Assembly: GCA_016928995.1 (NCBI GenBank)
Contig: JAFGJS010000142.1
Span: 1-47,899, forward strand
Direction: 5' to 3'
DNA: 47,899 nt
Origin: Candidatus Sumerlaeota bacterium
Lineage (GTDB): Bacteria; Sumerlaeota; Sumerlaeia; JAFGJS01
The notes under the pieces are model-generated. The model was not told the DNA's origin. It ran no database searches and saw only the letters and a list, made by a program, of their open reading frames with translations. The translations under genes and the position numbers were made by a program. Positions 16,582 to 25,709 of the stretch are shown piece by piece. Within the stretch, counting starts at the first letter, position 1; each line of letters opens with the position of its first letter.

Positions 16582-18243
16582 ATGATTTCCATCAGGCGGA
16601 TGTCGCAAAGTTGCATGTTGCGTCGGGCTTTGCTGATTCTCATCGCGTCGCTGCCATGCTGGACGACCGGATACGCGCAGACAACCACTGATCTTCCCGT
16701 GCGAAAAGGCCTGGTGCTGCATTTGGACGCCGGCGACACGGACGGCCGCGGGAACGGCGATCTTGGCGATTCGATGGTTGTGCAGAACTGGATCGACAAA
16801 TCCGGCCAGGGCAATCATGCCGTAAGCCCCACTCCGCTCGAATCGCCCAAAAAGGGCCGGGGCGTGATGGGCCCCAACCTTTTGCCGGGCGTGGTCTTTG
16901 ACGGACGCAACGATTTTATGATTTTCAACAAGGCGATCGCCGGCGTGCGGACGGCGGTGATGGTGGTTTATGAGGATGATGCGGTGCAGTTTCCGCAGAC
17001 TTATGCGCCGCTGATCTGCAACTCGGCGCGCATCATCATGCATCGCGGATATCGCGATTCGCGCTACATCGAAGGCGCGCAGTACTTATCGGAGGGCGTG
17101 CCGCACAAAGTGCGCATGAACGGCAAAGTCATCGATCAAACCCAGACCAAACTGGAAAAAGATGCGGCAATCATCATCGTTTCCTTTACAGGCGAAGGCG
17201 CGACCGTGGATCAATTGGGCCGGGATCGAAACTTCACGGATCGCGTGCTGCATGGAGGCATCGGCGAATACGCGCTATACGATATTTTGCTCACGGAAAC
17301 GGACATGAAGATCCTGGAGGGCTACTTGTCGGATAAATACGGCATCCCTTTGTCGGGCAACGTCCGCTATACGAAGATCGATCTGGTGAATCCCGGATTT
17401 GAAGAGCCGGGCACGGGGAAAATCTGGCATGGCTTCGATGACAATCCGGACGTTCCCGGCTGGAGCAGCAAGCAGTGGAAGAATTCTGGGATCGAATTCG
17501 GCCATCATGTGGAGCGCACCGGCACGAGCGCGGCGTATCTCTGGGCCGCGGAAAAAGCGAGCTGCTATCAGATCACAAACCACGGCATTCATGACGGAGA
17601 GATGTACCGTCTTTCCTTTTGGGCGAACAACGCTCCCAATTTGAAAGTGGAACTGATCGGCTGGACCGAAACCCGCGAAGTGCCGCTCGCGGAGGCTGTT
17701 TTCAACCACAACAGCAAAGATTATATGAATTATTCTTTGGACTGCACCGTCAAGCCGGACTTGATGGCGGCCGGCATGTGGCTGGGAATTCGGTTTACCG
17801 ACATCAACACTCCGCCTCCGGGACAAAACACATGGGCCTATATTGACGACGTGGAGCTGGGATATGCGCGGCCAGCCGACGTGGAGACGAATCCGCTGCA
17901 TCAATCCGTCAGTTGGCTGTACTCCTTTGAGGATGCCAAGCGAAAGGCTAACGCTGAGAAAAAGAAAATTCTGGCCGTGTTTATACGCCAAAACGATCTG
18001 GCCTCCACGGAGTTGGATGTGCGTGTGTTGAACTCCAAGGACTTTCAACTGCGCTCCGCCGGATACGTGACCGTGAAACTGGACGTTGATGCCAATGTGG
18101 AGATGGTGGAGCATTACCGGATTGTGGTGATTCCGACAGTGATGATTTTTGACAGCCGAGGGCATTATTTGGACGGCCTGTCCAGCATCAATTCTGAGCG
18201 GCCGGATGAACAGCTTTATCCCTTGATGGATAAAATGCGCTAA
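16582..18243 (+). CDS. Secreted LamG-like / CBM-like / thioredoxin-like protein, paralogue 1
   Basis: 553 aa. ATG 16582 follows AGAGGTG. Residues 1-33 are a signal peptide ending YAQ. Residues about 38-255 resemble the LamG/concanavalin-like region seen in surface proteins of planctomycete-type bacteria (GLVLHLDAGD, NWIDKSGQGNHA, PGVVFDGRNDFM, EGYLSDKYGI). Residues about 265-430 look like a CBM4/9-type jelly roll (VNPGFEEPGTGK, DVPGWSSKQW, YIDDVELGYA). Residues about 445-553 look like a thioredoxin fold (KKILAVFIRQND, KLDVDANVEMVEHYRIVVIP, then TVMIFDSRGHY), with the cis-proline in place but no CXXC. A redox role is therefore unlikely; binding is more probable. It is about 50% similar along its length by eye to the next gene, so the two arose by tandem duplication. 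Function unknown. Confidence 0.8.
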   Translation: MISIRRMSQSCMLRRALLILIASLPCWTTGYAQTTTDLPVRKGLVLHLDAGDTDGRGNGDLGDSMVVQNWIDKSGQGNHAVSPTPLESPKKGRGVMGPNLLPGVVFDGRNDFMIFNKAIAGVRTAVMVVYEDDAVQFPQTYAPLICNSARIIMHRGYRDSRYIEGAQYLSEGVPHKVRMNGKVIDQTQTKLEKDAAIIIVSFTGEGATVDQLGRDRNFTDRVLHGGIGEYALYDILLTETDMKILEGYLSDKYGIPLSGNVRYTKIDLVNPGFEEPGTGKIWHGFDDNPDVPGWSSKQWKNSGIEFGHHVERTGTSAAYLWAAEKASCYQITNHGIHDGEMYRLSFWANNAPNLKVELIGWTETREVPLAEAVFNHNSKDYMNYSLDCTVKPDLMAAGMWLGIRFTDINTPPPGQNTWAYIDDVELGYARPADVETNPLHQSVSWLYSFEDAKRKANAEKKKILAVFIRQNDLASTELDVRVLNSKDFQLRSAGYVTVKLDVDANVEMVEHYRIVVIPTVMIFDSRGHYLDGLSSINSERPDEQLYPLMDKMR

Positions 18244-18267
18244 GGAAAATAATTTCAAAAGACACCG

Positions 18268-18313
18268 ATTCGCCGGGGCGGCGCAGACCAGCGCCATCCC
18301 GGCGAATTGTCTT
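18268..18313 (+). terminator. Hairpin terminator between the paralogues
   Basis: Stem ATTCGCCGGG (18268-18277) pairs with CCCGGCGAAT (18298-18307), with an inner GGCGC/GCGCC stem, followed by TGTCTTTGT. The U-run is weak. Confidence 0.6.
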
Positions 18314-18393
18314 TGTCCCCGCCAGTTTTTTTTACACGTATAAAATTGCAGTTTCAGGAATTATCCCTGGAAAAAATTGTGGGACATTTCAAG

Positions 18394-18419
18394 CAATCGC
18401 TCAAGATTTTGGGCGATTG
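18394..18419. promoter_or_regulatory. Inverted repeat upstream of paralogue 2
   Basis: CAATCGCTC (18394-18402) and GGGCGATTG (18411-18419) are inverted copies with one mismatch, 50-75 bp before the start codon at 18469. It could be an operator or a leader hairpin. Confidence 0.3.
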
Positions 18420-18468
18420 ATTCGATATTTTAAATAGGAAGTTTGACCGTGGGACAAGGGGGAGAACG

Positions 18469-20142
18469 ATGTTGGCGTTGATGCGAGCAAAGCCACGCTT
18501 TCTGCTCCAACGGGCGCTGCTGGCTTCAGTATTGCTGCTGCCCATGATGGCCGGAGACGCCGCTGCGGCCGCCTCCGATCTGCCCGTGCAGAGAGGCTTG
18601 GTATTGTATTTGAGCGCCGGTGATATTGACGGCCAGAGTAATGGGGAATTGGGCGATCCTGCGCAGGTGCAGAATTGGGTTGATCAATCGGGAAAAGGGA
18701 ATCGGGCCTATATCGCCGATCCGCTCTGGGCGCCGCAAAAGGCGCCAAACAAAATCGGCGGCAACCATCTGCCTGCTGTGGTGTTTGATGGATACGACGA
18801 TTGGCTGCGTTTGAATGACCCAGTGGCCAATGTGCGCACCGCGATTATGGTGCTGTATGAAGACGCGGACGCGGTCAGCCCGCAAACATTGGCGCCCGTT
18901 CTGGCATGCAGTCAGCGAATGGTTCTTCATCGCGGATTGAAGTCATCCCACTTCATTGGACTCAGCAATTCAAATCCCAAGCCCAGTGTGCGAGTCAACG
19001 GTGTGCCGGTGGATGAAACGATCACGCCGTTGACGCCGGAAGCCTCGATCATCACGATAACCTATCCGCAAGGTTCCGTGGAAGTGGATCAGCTCTTCAA
19101 GGATCGCAATTTTTCCGACCGCGTGTTGAAAGGCGGCGTCGGGGAGTACATCCTCTACAACGAACTGCTTGCTGAGACGGAGATTGGAATCCTCGAAACC
19201 TACCTTGCAGCGAAGTACGGCGTTTCGCAGTCTGGCGGCGGGAAGTATATCAAGATCGAGCTGACGAATGCAGGCTTCGAAGAACCGGGGCGCGGCAAAA
19301 TCGCCAGCGGTTTCGACTCCAGTCCGGATGTTCCGGGCTGGAGCAGCTGGCCCTATCGCGACTCCGGAGTGGAAACCGGTTCTCAGCGCTCCGGCCGATG
19401 GAACGCTTATTTATTTTGCGAAGAGCAGGGAAGTTGCCAGCAGGCGACGAGTCATCAAATTCACCCCAATGAGGCCTATCGCCTGTCATTCTGGGCGCGC
19501 AAGGCGCCCCATTTGAAGGCGCAGCTGATCGGCTGGACCAATAATCATGAGGTCGTGCTGGCGGAAAAGATCGTTACGCACAACTCCTATGAATACGCGA
19601 ATTTTCAACTGGACTGCAATGTTGAGGCGAGCTCGCCGGCGGCGGAGATGTGGCTTGGGATTCGCTTCACCAATGTGTACGCCGGGCCGGACGAAGGCGG
19701 CAACTCCTGGGCGCAGATCGACGATGTCGACTTGGGATATACGGCGCAGGCAATCACTGCTGAACCGCAGATAATACAGATGACGCAGATGACGCGGAGC
19801 GATGTGCATTGGCTCTCATCATTTGACGATGCGATGAATCAGGCCTATTACGAGGACAAGCGCATCCTGGCCGTGTTTATACGCATGAATGACCGCAGGT
19901 CCGAGGAACTGAACGCGCAGGTATTATCCTCGATGGATTTCCAACGGCGCTCGGCGGGATATGTGCTGGCCAAATTGAATGTGGATGAATGCAAGTACCT
20001 GGCGGATCTTTATCATATCACCAACTATCCTGAGGTGATTGTTTTTGACAGCCTGGGAAACATGATCCATCGCATTTCCGGCGTCAATCCAAGCCGGCCG
20101 GATGAGCAGCTCTATCCTTTGCTGGATAACGCGCGGCAATAG
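18469..20142 (+). CDS. Secreted LamG-like / CBM-like / thioredoxin-like protein, paralogue 2
   Basis: 557 aa. ATG 18469 follows GGGGGAG. The signal peptide ends near GDAAAA. Domain order is the same as in the gene upstream: a LamG-like region (GLVLYLSAGD, NWVDQSGKGNRA, PAVVFDGYDDWL), a CBM-like region (LTNAGFEEPGRGK, DVPGWSSWPY, QIDDVDLGYT), and a thioredoxin-like region (KRILAVFIRMND, KLNVDECKYLADLYHI, TNYPEVIVFDSLGN). The CXXC site is again replaced (MNDRRSEEL), although one cysteine survives in VDECKYL. A short glutamine/methionine-rich linker (IIQMTQMTR) before the last domain is absent from the other copy. Its own terminator and the gap before it suggest separate transcription. Function unknown; exported binding protein most likely. 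Confidence 0.8.
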   Translation: MLALMRAKPRFLLQRALLASVLLLPMMAGDAAAAASDLPVQRGLVLYLSAGDIDGQSNGELGDPAQVQNWVDQSGKGNRAYIADPLWAPQKAPNKIGGNHLPAVVFDGYDDWLRLNDPVANVRTAIMVLYEDADAVSPQTLAPVLACSQRMVLHRGLKSSHFIGLSNSNPKPSVRVNGVPVDETITPLTPEASIITITYPQGSVEVDQLFKDRNFSDRVLKGGVGEYILYNELLAETEIGILETYLAAKYGVSQSGGGKYIKIELTNAGFEEPGRGKIASGFDSSPDVPGWSSWPYRDSGVETGSQRSGRWNAYLFCEEQGSCQQATSHQIHPNEAYRLSFWARKAPHLKAQLIGWTNNHEVVLAEKIVTHNSYEYANFQLDCNVEASSPAAEMWLGIRFTNVYAGPDEGGNSWAQIDDVDLGYTAQAITAEPQIIQMTQMTRSDVHWLSSFDDAMNQAYYEDKRILAVFIRMNDRRSEELNAQVLSSMDFQRRSAGYVLAKLNVDECKYLADLYHITNYPEVIVFDSLGNMIHRISGVNPSRPDEQLYPLLDNARQ

Positions 20143-20169
20143 CACTGCGCGAAACAATCAGCAAGACTG

Positions 20170-20202
20170 CCGGGCGGATGCGAACAGCGCCGCCCGGTTT
20201 TT
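20170..20202 (+). terminator. Rho-independent terminator
   Basis: CCGGGCGG (20170-20177) pairs with CCGCCCGG (20190-20197) and is followed by TTTTT. It lies 28 bp after the stop of the second lectin/thioredoxin-like gene. Confidence 0.85.
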
Positions 20203-20249
20203 ACATATCGATTCGAGCGTGAGGTGTTCTGGTTTTTCCGTTTCCATGC

Positions 20250-20981
20250 TTAAGCCAAGGCGCGTTTACGGCGCACTTGAGCTTGCGCCGGTTGAATATA
20301 AAGCGGCGCCAGGGCGTGGGGCGAATCCGTCTCTCCGGCGGCCAGGCGGCGCACGCCGAGAGCGGCCACGTCTTCAGCGGAGGGAGTCATCCGCGAGGCA
20401 GGCGGGAAGATCGCTTTTTCGCCCAGTTCATGCAATAGCGCATCGCGATGCGCATTGGCGCCGTCGCCGAGAAACACGGTCGGGCGCCGGATTTTCTGGA
20501 TCAGCGCTTCCAGCGGCAGGATGCTCTCTTTCATGCGCGGCTTAAGGCTGAGTCCGGAAGCGTCAGGAGCGAAGAGCGCGGCATAGACCTGGCCGCGGCG
20601 CGCATCGATCATCGGGCAGGCCTCGCAGCCCTTCAGGTAAAACCGGCAAGCCAGCGCATGCAGCGTCGATATTCCGATAAGCGGCAGATTCGCGCCGCGC
20701 GCGAATCCCTTGGCCGTGCTGATGCCAATCCGAACGCCCGTGAACGAACCGGGCCCCAACGAAACGGCGATGGCGGCCAAATCTTTCAGCTCCATGTCGA
20801 GATCGCTCAGCAACCGGTCGATGGACGGCATCATGCGCACGGAATGATCGCGGCGGGCGCGCAACGTCACACTGCCCAGCACGCCCAGGCTGTCCACGAT
20901 GGCAACAGAGCCGCAGAATGTGGCGCATTCGATGCCCAGCACGGGACCGGAGACCGATGTGGCGTTCAGTGTTTGCGTCAC
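20250..20981 (-). CDS. tsaB: tRNA threonylcarbamoyladenosine biosynthesis protein TsaB
   Basis: 243 aa. TsaB partners TsaD and TsaE in transferring threonylcarbamoyl to A37 of ANN-decoding tRNAs. The ASKHA-type start VLGIECATFCGSVAIVDS and the hallmark AIAVSLGPGSFTGVRIGIST are both present, followed by PLIGISTLHALA and MIDARRGQVYAALF. The C-terminal third is variable, as usual. Its start overlaps the tsaE stop by four bases, so the two are translationally coupled. tsaD is not in the window. Confidence 0.95.
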   Translation of the reverse strand: MTQTLNATSVSGPVLGIECATFCGSVAIVDSLGVLGSVTLRARRDHSVRMMPSIDRLLSDLDMELKDLAAIAVSLGPGSFTGVRIGISTAKGFARGANLPLIGISTLHALACRFYLKGCEACPMIDARRGQVYAALFAPDASGLSLKPRMKESILPLEALIQKIRRPTVFLGDGANAHRDALLHELGEKAIFPPASRMTPSAEDVAALGVRRLAAGETDSPHALAPLYIQPAQAQVRRKRALA

Positions 20982-21547
20982 GATGCCGCGCTCCTTTGCT
21001 GTTCCGCATCCCAGGCGGCGGCGAGATGTTGCAGCGCCTCGCGTAAAGCGGGCGCTGAACCCTCAAGGCGCAGGGTGATTTCCCGTATGTCGCCGCTCAA
21101 GGTTTGAATCTCGATCCAAAGCATCGGCGGTTGCAGGAAGCCGGGGAATTTCTCGGCCCATTCGACGGCGATCACCGCCGGTTCGATTTCCAGGTCGTCG
21201 AATCCACTGCTGACGATGTCGCTTTCCGTACGATGGCGATGCCAGTCGCAATGATGCAGGATCAACCGCCCGCCACGATAGGTTTTAATCAGCACATACG
21301 AGGGGCTGTTCACTGCGCCCTGCACGCCAAGGCCGCGCGCCACGCCGCGGATGAAGGCTGTTTTGCCCGCGCCAAGCACGCCGCGCAACGCCAGCCGCGC
21401 CGGTTCGTGCAAGCCTTCGCCGAGGAGTTCGCCGAGGCGCTCTGTCTGCGCCTCGCCGTCCGTCCGTGCGCGTATTGCTTTCGCCTTGCCGTCCTTGCAG
21501 GCGGTTGCGTCTTGCTGCGATCGCTCGCGTTTATTCTGCATCGTCAT
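20978..21547 (-). CDS. tsaE: tRNA threonylcarbamoyladenosine biosynthesis ATPase TsaE
   Basis: 189 aa. TsaE is the small P-loop ATPase that resets the TsaB-TsaD complex during t6A synthesis. The Walker A motif GVLGAGKT lies at residues 56-63; most homologues have D or E where V stands. NSPSYVLIKTY, LHHCDWHRH and AVIAVEWAEKF match the family blocks. About 30 charged residues precede the usual start, so initiation at an internal codon is possible. The frame overlaps the 3' end of the upstream cohesin-like gene by 17 bp, and tsaB follows with a four-base overlap. Confidence 0.93.
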   Translation of the reverse strand: MTMQNKRERSQQDATACKDGKAKAIRARTDGEAQTERLGELLGEGLHEPARLALRGVLGAGKTAFIRGVARGLGVQGAVNSPSYVLIKTYRGGRLILHHCDWHRHRTESDIVSSGFDDLEIEPAVIAVEWAEKFPGFLQPPMLWIEIQTLSGDIREITLRLEGSAPALREALQHLAAAWDAEQQRSAAS

Positions 21548-23066
21548 GGATTGCCTTGGCGCTATCTTCGATCACGGAGAGGTCCAGGGCCGTTGGAGAA
21601 TGCGCTTCCGCAACGACGTCGTTGGTCTTATCCGCGGCCACATCGATCGTGTCAGACTCCACAATATGCACCGCCATGCCGCGGATCGATGTCTTGCCGG
21701 TCTCGGGATTTGTCAGCAGGTTGACGCCGTACCCCGAAGCGCTTGATCTGACTTCGCCAGTGTGTGTGCGTTCAAACCAGATCGGCGCGAAATCGCTGAC
21801 TTTCCGCGCACGGCAACGGATCGTGGCGATGCGGCCGTGCTGAGACAACGAGACCGCCGAACTGACCGCCATCTCGTAATGAATGGCGCCGAGCCGGTTG
21901 TTCACTTCGTTGGCGATGTGGACATTGAATGGAAAATCCATGTGATACGGGCCGTCAAGGATGTTGATGCCCGTGCGGATGTAATTCTTGTCGTCCGCAT
22001 CCAGGACTTGAATGACCTCTGGATCGAAACTCAAGCGAATGTCGAAATGATCGATCGGCAGCCCGAACTCATTCTGGTAAAGGAGTTGCACGTCGAATTC
22101 CTCATCCACCAGCACGGTGTCATGCTCCGAGCGCAGCGCCAGGGCTACGGTTTGCAGGTCTCCCGACGCATCGCGCGCTGAATTGCGCACTTCACGCTCC
22201 CATTGGTCGTCGTCGATCCAGATTTCCAGCTGATCATCGACGTCATCGGGACGATCCACGATGGACGCGCGCGCGCCGATGCATCCGCGAGTGAAAACGT
22301 CGTCGCCCACTTCCATCAGCGGCATTCCGTTTTGGATCAATGTCGTTTTAAACGGGCCATATGCGCCGAATCCAAGCGACGTGCCGTTGACCGGCTCCAG
22401 GGCCTTGTAGGTGACCGTCAGCAAATCGGTCAGACCGAGATCTACCGGTTTTTCCATTGTGATGCTGTATTCGTGATAGCCCTTCGCGAGTTCGTTCTGG
22501 TTGCGTTTGGATCCCATCCCTCCGATTTCGATCAGCGCCATGTCGTCGACGCTGATTAATTCCATGTATGACGGATCGTATTTCAAAACCACCCGCAGGC
22601 TGTCGATCCGCTTTTTTTGCGGATTGCTGAGCATGACCTTGAATTCACTCTGTTCACCCGGCTTCATCGTCGTGAATCCCGGTTGCAGCATGAGCACCGG
22701 CATATCCCGGTTGACGCGCAGATTCAGCGCATCGCCGCTGCTCCGTTGTGGTGTGCTGCTGCGCGGCGAAATCCTTTGAGCGCGATTTACATTCGCTCGA
22801 GCGTTTCTCGACCGGCTGGACGTTGAGCCGGTTGGAGGGCCTCCGGGTCTGTTGCCGCTTGCCGCCGAACGGCGCGGTTGATTCCGTCGAGCTCGTACGT
22901 CATCGCTGGCCGGTCCTGGCAATTGCGTCGGTGGTGCATCGCTGGAACTCGAAACGGACGAGGATTCGGGTATCGAGTCGGATTGCGAAAGGGCCGTCTG
23001 TTGCATCGGCGCGGCCAGGGCGAACAGAATCAAGACGAGACTCAATTGAAGCGGATGTTTCAGCAT
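21531..23066 (-). CDS. Secreted protein with two cohesin-like domains
   Basis: 511 aa. A signal peptide (LSLVLILFALAAPMQQTALS) is followed by a disordered Ser/Arg/Pro-rich stretch to about residue 110. Two beta-sandwich segments then follow. The first has MKPGEQSEFKVMLSNP and LRVVLKYDPSYMELISVD; the second has VLVDEEFDVQLLYQNE and FDIRLSFDPEVIQVLDAD. Both fit the cohesin-like pattern (a defined strand, then YDP or FDP, then hydrophobic-acid residues), known from cellulosomes and from exported proteins of many non-cellulosomal bacteria. No dockerin is evident in the window. It lies first in a minus-strand run with tsaE and tsaB, an odd pairing that probably reflects packing rather than function. 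Confidence 0.72.
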   Translation of the reverse strand: MLKHPLQLSLVLILFALAAPMQQTALSQSDSIPESSSVSSSSDAPPTQLPGPASDDVRARRNQPRRSAASGNRPGGPPTGSTSSRSRNARANVNRAQRISPRSSTPQRSSGDALNLRVNRDMPVLMLQPGFTTMKPGEQSEFKVMLSNPQKKRIDSLRVVLKYDPSYMELISVDDMALIEIGGMGSKRNQNELAKGYHEYSITMEKPVDLGLTDLLTVTYKALEPVNGTSLGFGAYGPFKTTLIQNGMPLMEVGDDVFTRGCIGARASIVDRPDDVDDQLEIWIDDDQWEREVRNSARDASGDLQTVALALRSEHDTVLVDEEFDVQLLYQNEFGLPIDHFDIRLSFDPEVIQVLDADDKNYIRTGINILDGPYHMDFPFNVHIANEVNNRLGAIHYEMAVSSAVSLSQHGRIATIRCRARKVSDFAPIWFERTHTGEVRSSASGYGVNLLTNPETGKTSIRGMAVHIVESDTIDVAADKTNDVVAEAHSPTALDLSVIEDSAKAIHDDAE

Positions 23067-23330
23067 GTTTGTGCTCTCATTCCGGTTGATGCATAAAGTT
23101 TATCGTTGCGATATCGCAATTGGCAAATTGTATTTTCGCGGTTTGAGCGCATGCGCCGGGTTGTTCGTCTCGACTAATCCGGGCGCAACTCTTGATTTAG
23201 CAAGGGTTTCCGCTCTAGCAGCGTTTAGCGTATGAGCGCGATTGTATTGCTCATGATCACTATGGAGCAAACATGGCGCCAGACGAAACCGGAATCGGCT
23301 TCCGGGGACCGCCGTCGATTGAAATCAGGA

Positions 23331-23924
23331 TCAGTCATAGATATGCGCCCGGTGTTCATGCCAGAAAACCAGCCGCTGATCGGACCGGCAGGAACGGGTG
23401 AGGCGGTAGATGTCTTCGATTTTCACGATACAGCGCCCATTGCGTTCGCCGTCCGAGTTCAGCATGCGCAGTTTCAGGTAGTGCGGATCGTATTCCTCGA
23501 CAAAACCGGTGACTTCCACGTCGCCTTCATCGTTTTCCGGGCCGATTTGCAGCGTGATGATCTCGCCGGAACGCTTCGCAGTGTCGATTTCGGATATCGT
23601 CGATGACGCGGCGGGGGAGCGGAGCTGCGCCGGTTCGGCCTTGGGATATGCGCGATGGACGTTTTCGTAAAGGAAGCGGATTTTACGCAGATAGCGCGTG
23701 TCCATCTCGATGCGGACGATCTCCTCGATTTTACGCACGCCGATGCCGTCCGGTTCGCCTCCGGGCGAGATGGCTTCGAAGGTGAAATCTTCCTCATGGA
23801 CGGCGCGCACGAAGCCTACGGCGAAGTAACTCTGGTCGTTGGAGGGATTGTAGGTGTATATCGCCAGCATTTCATTGTCTTCCAGCGCTTCTTCCAAACT
23901 GACGCGAAAACTATCAATCATCAT
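23331..23924 (-). CDS. Hypothetical protein with two Sm-like repeats
   Basis: 197 aa, starting MMIDSFRV after CACGAGG. The protein is an internal duplication. AVGFVRAVHEEDFTFEAISP with GEPDGIGVRKIEEIVRIE in the first half lines up with VTGFVEEYDPHYLKLRMLNS with GERNGRCIVKIEDIYRLT in the second. Each half has the five-strand, Sm-like pattern (G-[FY]-V, then D-G and K-I-E-[DE]-I-x-R) seen in small uncharacterised regulators of other bacteria, which normally have one copy. Each repeat is followed by a helix (LRKIRFLYENV, then QRLVFWHEH). No catalytic residue is visible. It is cytoplasmic and may bind nucleic acid or protein; function unknown. Confidence 0.7.
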   Translation of the reverse strand: MMIDSFRVSLEEALEDNEMLAIYTYNPSNDQSYFAVGFVRAVHEEDFTFEAISPGGEPDGIGVRKIEEIVRIEMDTRYLRKIRFLYENVHRAYPKAEPAQLRSPAASSTISEIDTAKRSGEIITLQIGPENDEGDVEVTGFVEEYDPHYLKLRMLNSDGERNGRCIVKIEDIYRLTRSCRSDQRLVFWHEHRAHIYD

Positions 23925-23941
23925 GAACCTCGTGACAAAAC

Positions 23942-23969
23942 TTCAGGTGTTGAATGGAGTCTTTATAAT
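23942..23969 (+). promoter_or_regulatory. Putative promoter of the araGHF operon
   Basis: A perfect TATAAT (23964-23969) lies about 180 bp before the araG start. The nearest -35-like hexamer, TTCAGG at 23942-23947 with a 16-bp spacer, is weak, as expected of a promoter needing an activator. Confidence 0.35.
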
Positions 23970-24146
23970 ATGGCTCTATCCCCCAGAGCATGCAAGCACT
24001 TTGTCGCCGCAGTCTTGGCGGTTCGAGGCGCATGGAGCGCCGTATTGCGCGGCTGAGATGAAAACCGGTCTGGCTTCTTTGCTTGACGAGCGCGTCGAGG
24101 CCGCGCAAGGTTCTAAACTGAAACGAGAAGCCCCAAGGGAGGGCTC

Positions 24147-25661
24147 ATGGCAGATCCCGCGAGATATCTGGAGTTCGTAGAAATCAGCAAGGAGTTTCCC
24201 GGCGTCCGTGCGCTGGACGGCGTTCAACTCAGCGTGGGCGAGGGGAGCGTGCGCGCGCTGATCGGAGAAAACGGCGCGGGCAAATCGACTCTGCTGAAAA
24301 TCCTCAGCGGCGCGTACACGCCGACCGAAGGCAAATTGCGCATCGATGGCAAGGACGCCGCTTTCGCCAACACGCAGGAGGCGCTCGACGCGGGCATCGC
24401 GGTGATTTACCAGGAGCTGCATCTGGCGCCGGAAATGACCGTGGCGGAGAACCTTTTCCTGGGGCATATGCCCGCTAAATTCGGCGTGGTGAATAAACCG
24501 GCGATGAACGCCAAGGCCCGCCGGATGCTGGAGCGGCTGGGCGAAGAGATCGAGCCGGCGGCCAAGGTCGGGCGGCTGCCCATTGCGCAACGGCAGATGG
24601 TGGAGATCGCCAAGGCCCTCACGCGCGGCGCGAAGATCATCGCCTTTGACGAGCCGACGTCGAGCCTTTCCGACCGCGAAATCCGGCGGCTGTTTCAGAT
24701 CATTCGCGATTTGAAGGACCAGGGGCATGTGATTCTTTACGTCTCGCACCGTCTGGAGGAGATTTTCAAGATTTGCGATTCCGTGACGGTGTTTCGCGAC
24801 GGTCGGCTGGTGGAGACTTTTGAGACGATGGACGGCGTCACGCCCGACGTGCTGGTGAACCGCATGGTCGGCCGGGACATCCAGAATATTTATGGCTATT
24901 ACGAGCGTCCGCAGGGCGAACCGGCGCTGGAGGCGAACGGCCTGATGGGCGCCGGACTGAAACAGCCTGTTTCGTTCAGCGTGTCGAAAGGCGAGATCCT
25001 CGGCGTGTTTGGCCTGGTGGGCGCCGGACGCACGGAACTGATGAAGTTGATCTACGGCGCCGCGCCCAAGTCCGCAGGAACACTGAAACTGCTTGGCCGG
25101 GATATTACGATCCGGAGCACGCGCGACGCGATTCGCAACGGCATGATGCTGTGTCCGGAAGATCGCAAGGCGGAAGGCGTCATCCCGATTCGGTCCGTAA
25201 TGGAGAACCTGAACATCAGCGCGCGACGCCGCAACGGCTTTGTCGTCCGTCCGGGTTGGGAGAAGCGCAACGCCACGGAACAATGCGAGCGGCTCAAGGT
25301 GCGCACGCCGTCCCTGCAGCAACTCATCATGAACCTCTCCGGCGGCAATCAACAGAAGGTGATTCTGGCGCGATGGCTGTCAGAGGAGATCAAGGTGCTG
25401 CTGATGGACGAGCCGACGCGCGGCATCGACGTCGGCGCGAAGAGCGAGATTTACAACATCATGTACCACTTGGCGGAACAGGGGATCGGCATCGTGATGG
25501 TCAGCAGCGACCTGCCCGAGGTGATGGGCGCTTCGGACCGGATGATGGTGATGCGCGATGGCCAGGTGTCGGGCTTTTTACATCGCGCGGAATATAACGA
25601 AGAGAAAATTCTCAGCATGGCCTTGCCGGCGAGCGAGCCGGAAGCGACCTTGATGTCATAA
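24147..25661 (+). CDS. araG: L-arabinose ABC importer, ATP-binding protein
   Basis: 504 aa, ATG 24147 after GGGAGGG. It has the double-ATPase architecture of the AraG/RbsA/MglA/XylG family, which powers monosaccharide uptake. The first half is canonical: Walker A GENGAGKST at 40-48, Walker B KIIAFDEPTSSL. The second half has the degenerate P-loop VFGLVGAGRTELMKL typical of these proteins, the signature LSGGNQQKVILARWL and Walker B VLLMDEPTRGIDVG. It is followed by araH (48-bp gap) and araF, whose product identifies the sugar as L-arabinose. Confidence 0.93.
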   Translation: MADPARYLEFVEISKEFPGVRALDGVQLSVGEGSVRALIGENGAGKSTLLKILSGAYTPTEGKLRIDGKDAAFANTQEALDAGIAVIYQELHLAPEMTVAENLFLGHMPAKFGVVNKPAMNAKARRMLERLGEEIEPAAKVGRLPIAQRQMVEIAKALTRGAKIIAFDEPTSSLSDREIRRLFQIIRDLKDQGHVILYVSHRLEEIFKICDSVTVFRDGRLVETFETMDGVTPDVLVNRMVGRDIQNIYGYYERPQGEPALEANGLMGAGLKQPVSFSVSKGEILGVFGLVGAGRTELMKLIYGAAPKSAGTLKLLGRDITIRSTRDAIRNGMMLCPEDRKAEGVIPIRSVMENLNISARRRNGFVVRPGWEKRNATEQCERLKVRTPSLQQLIMNLSGGNQQKVILARWLSEEIKVLLMDEPTRGIDVGAKSEIYNIMYHLAEQGIGIVMVSSDLPEVMGASDRMMVMRDGQVSGFLHRAEYNEEKILSMALPASEPEATLMS

Positions 25662-25709
25662 CGCTTCACGGGAAGCGTGATTGAAACGCAAAGACAGGAG
25701 CAAGCAACT

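Noticed and set aside
16582-20142. The thioredoxin-like regions as disulfide exchange enzymes
   Set aside because: Neither copy has a CXXC motif at the expected helix start.
23976-25352. A 458-codon minus-strand frame opposite araG
   Set aside because: araG has complete ABC motifs. The opposite frame is His/Arg-rich with no domain.
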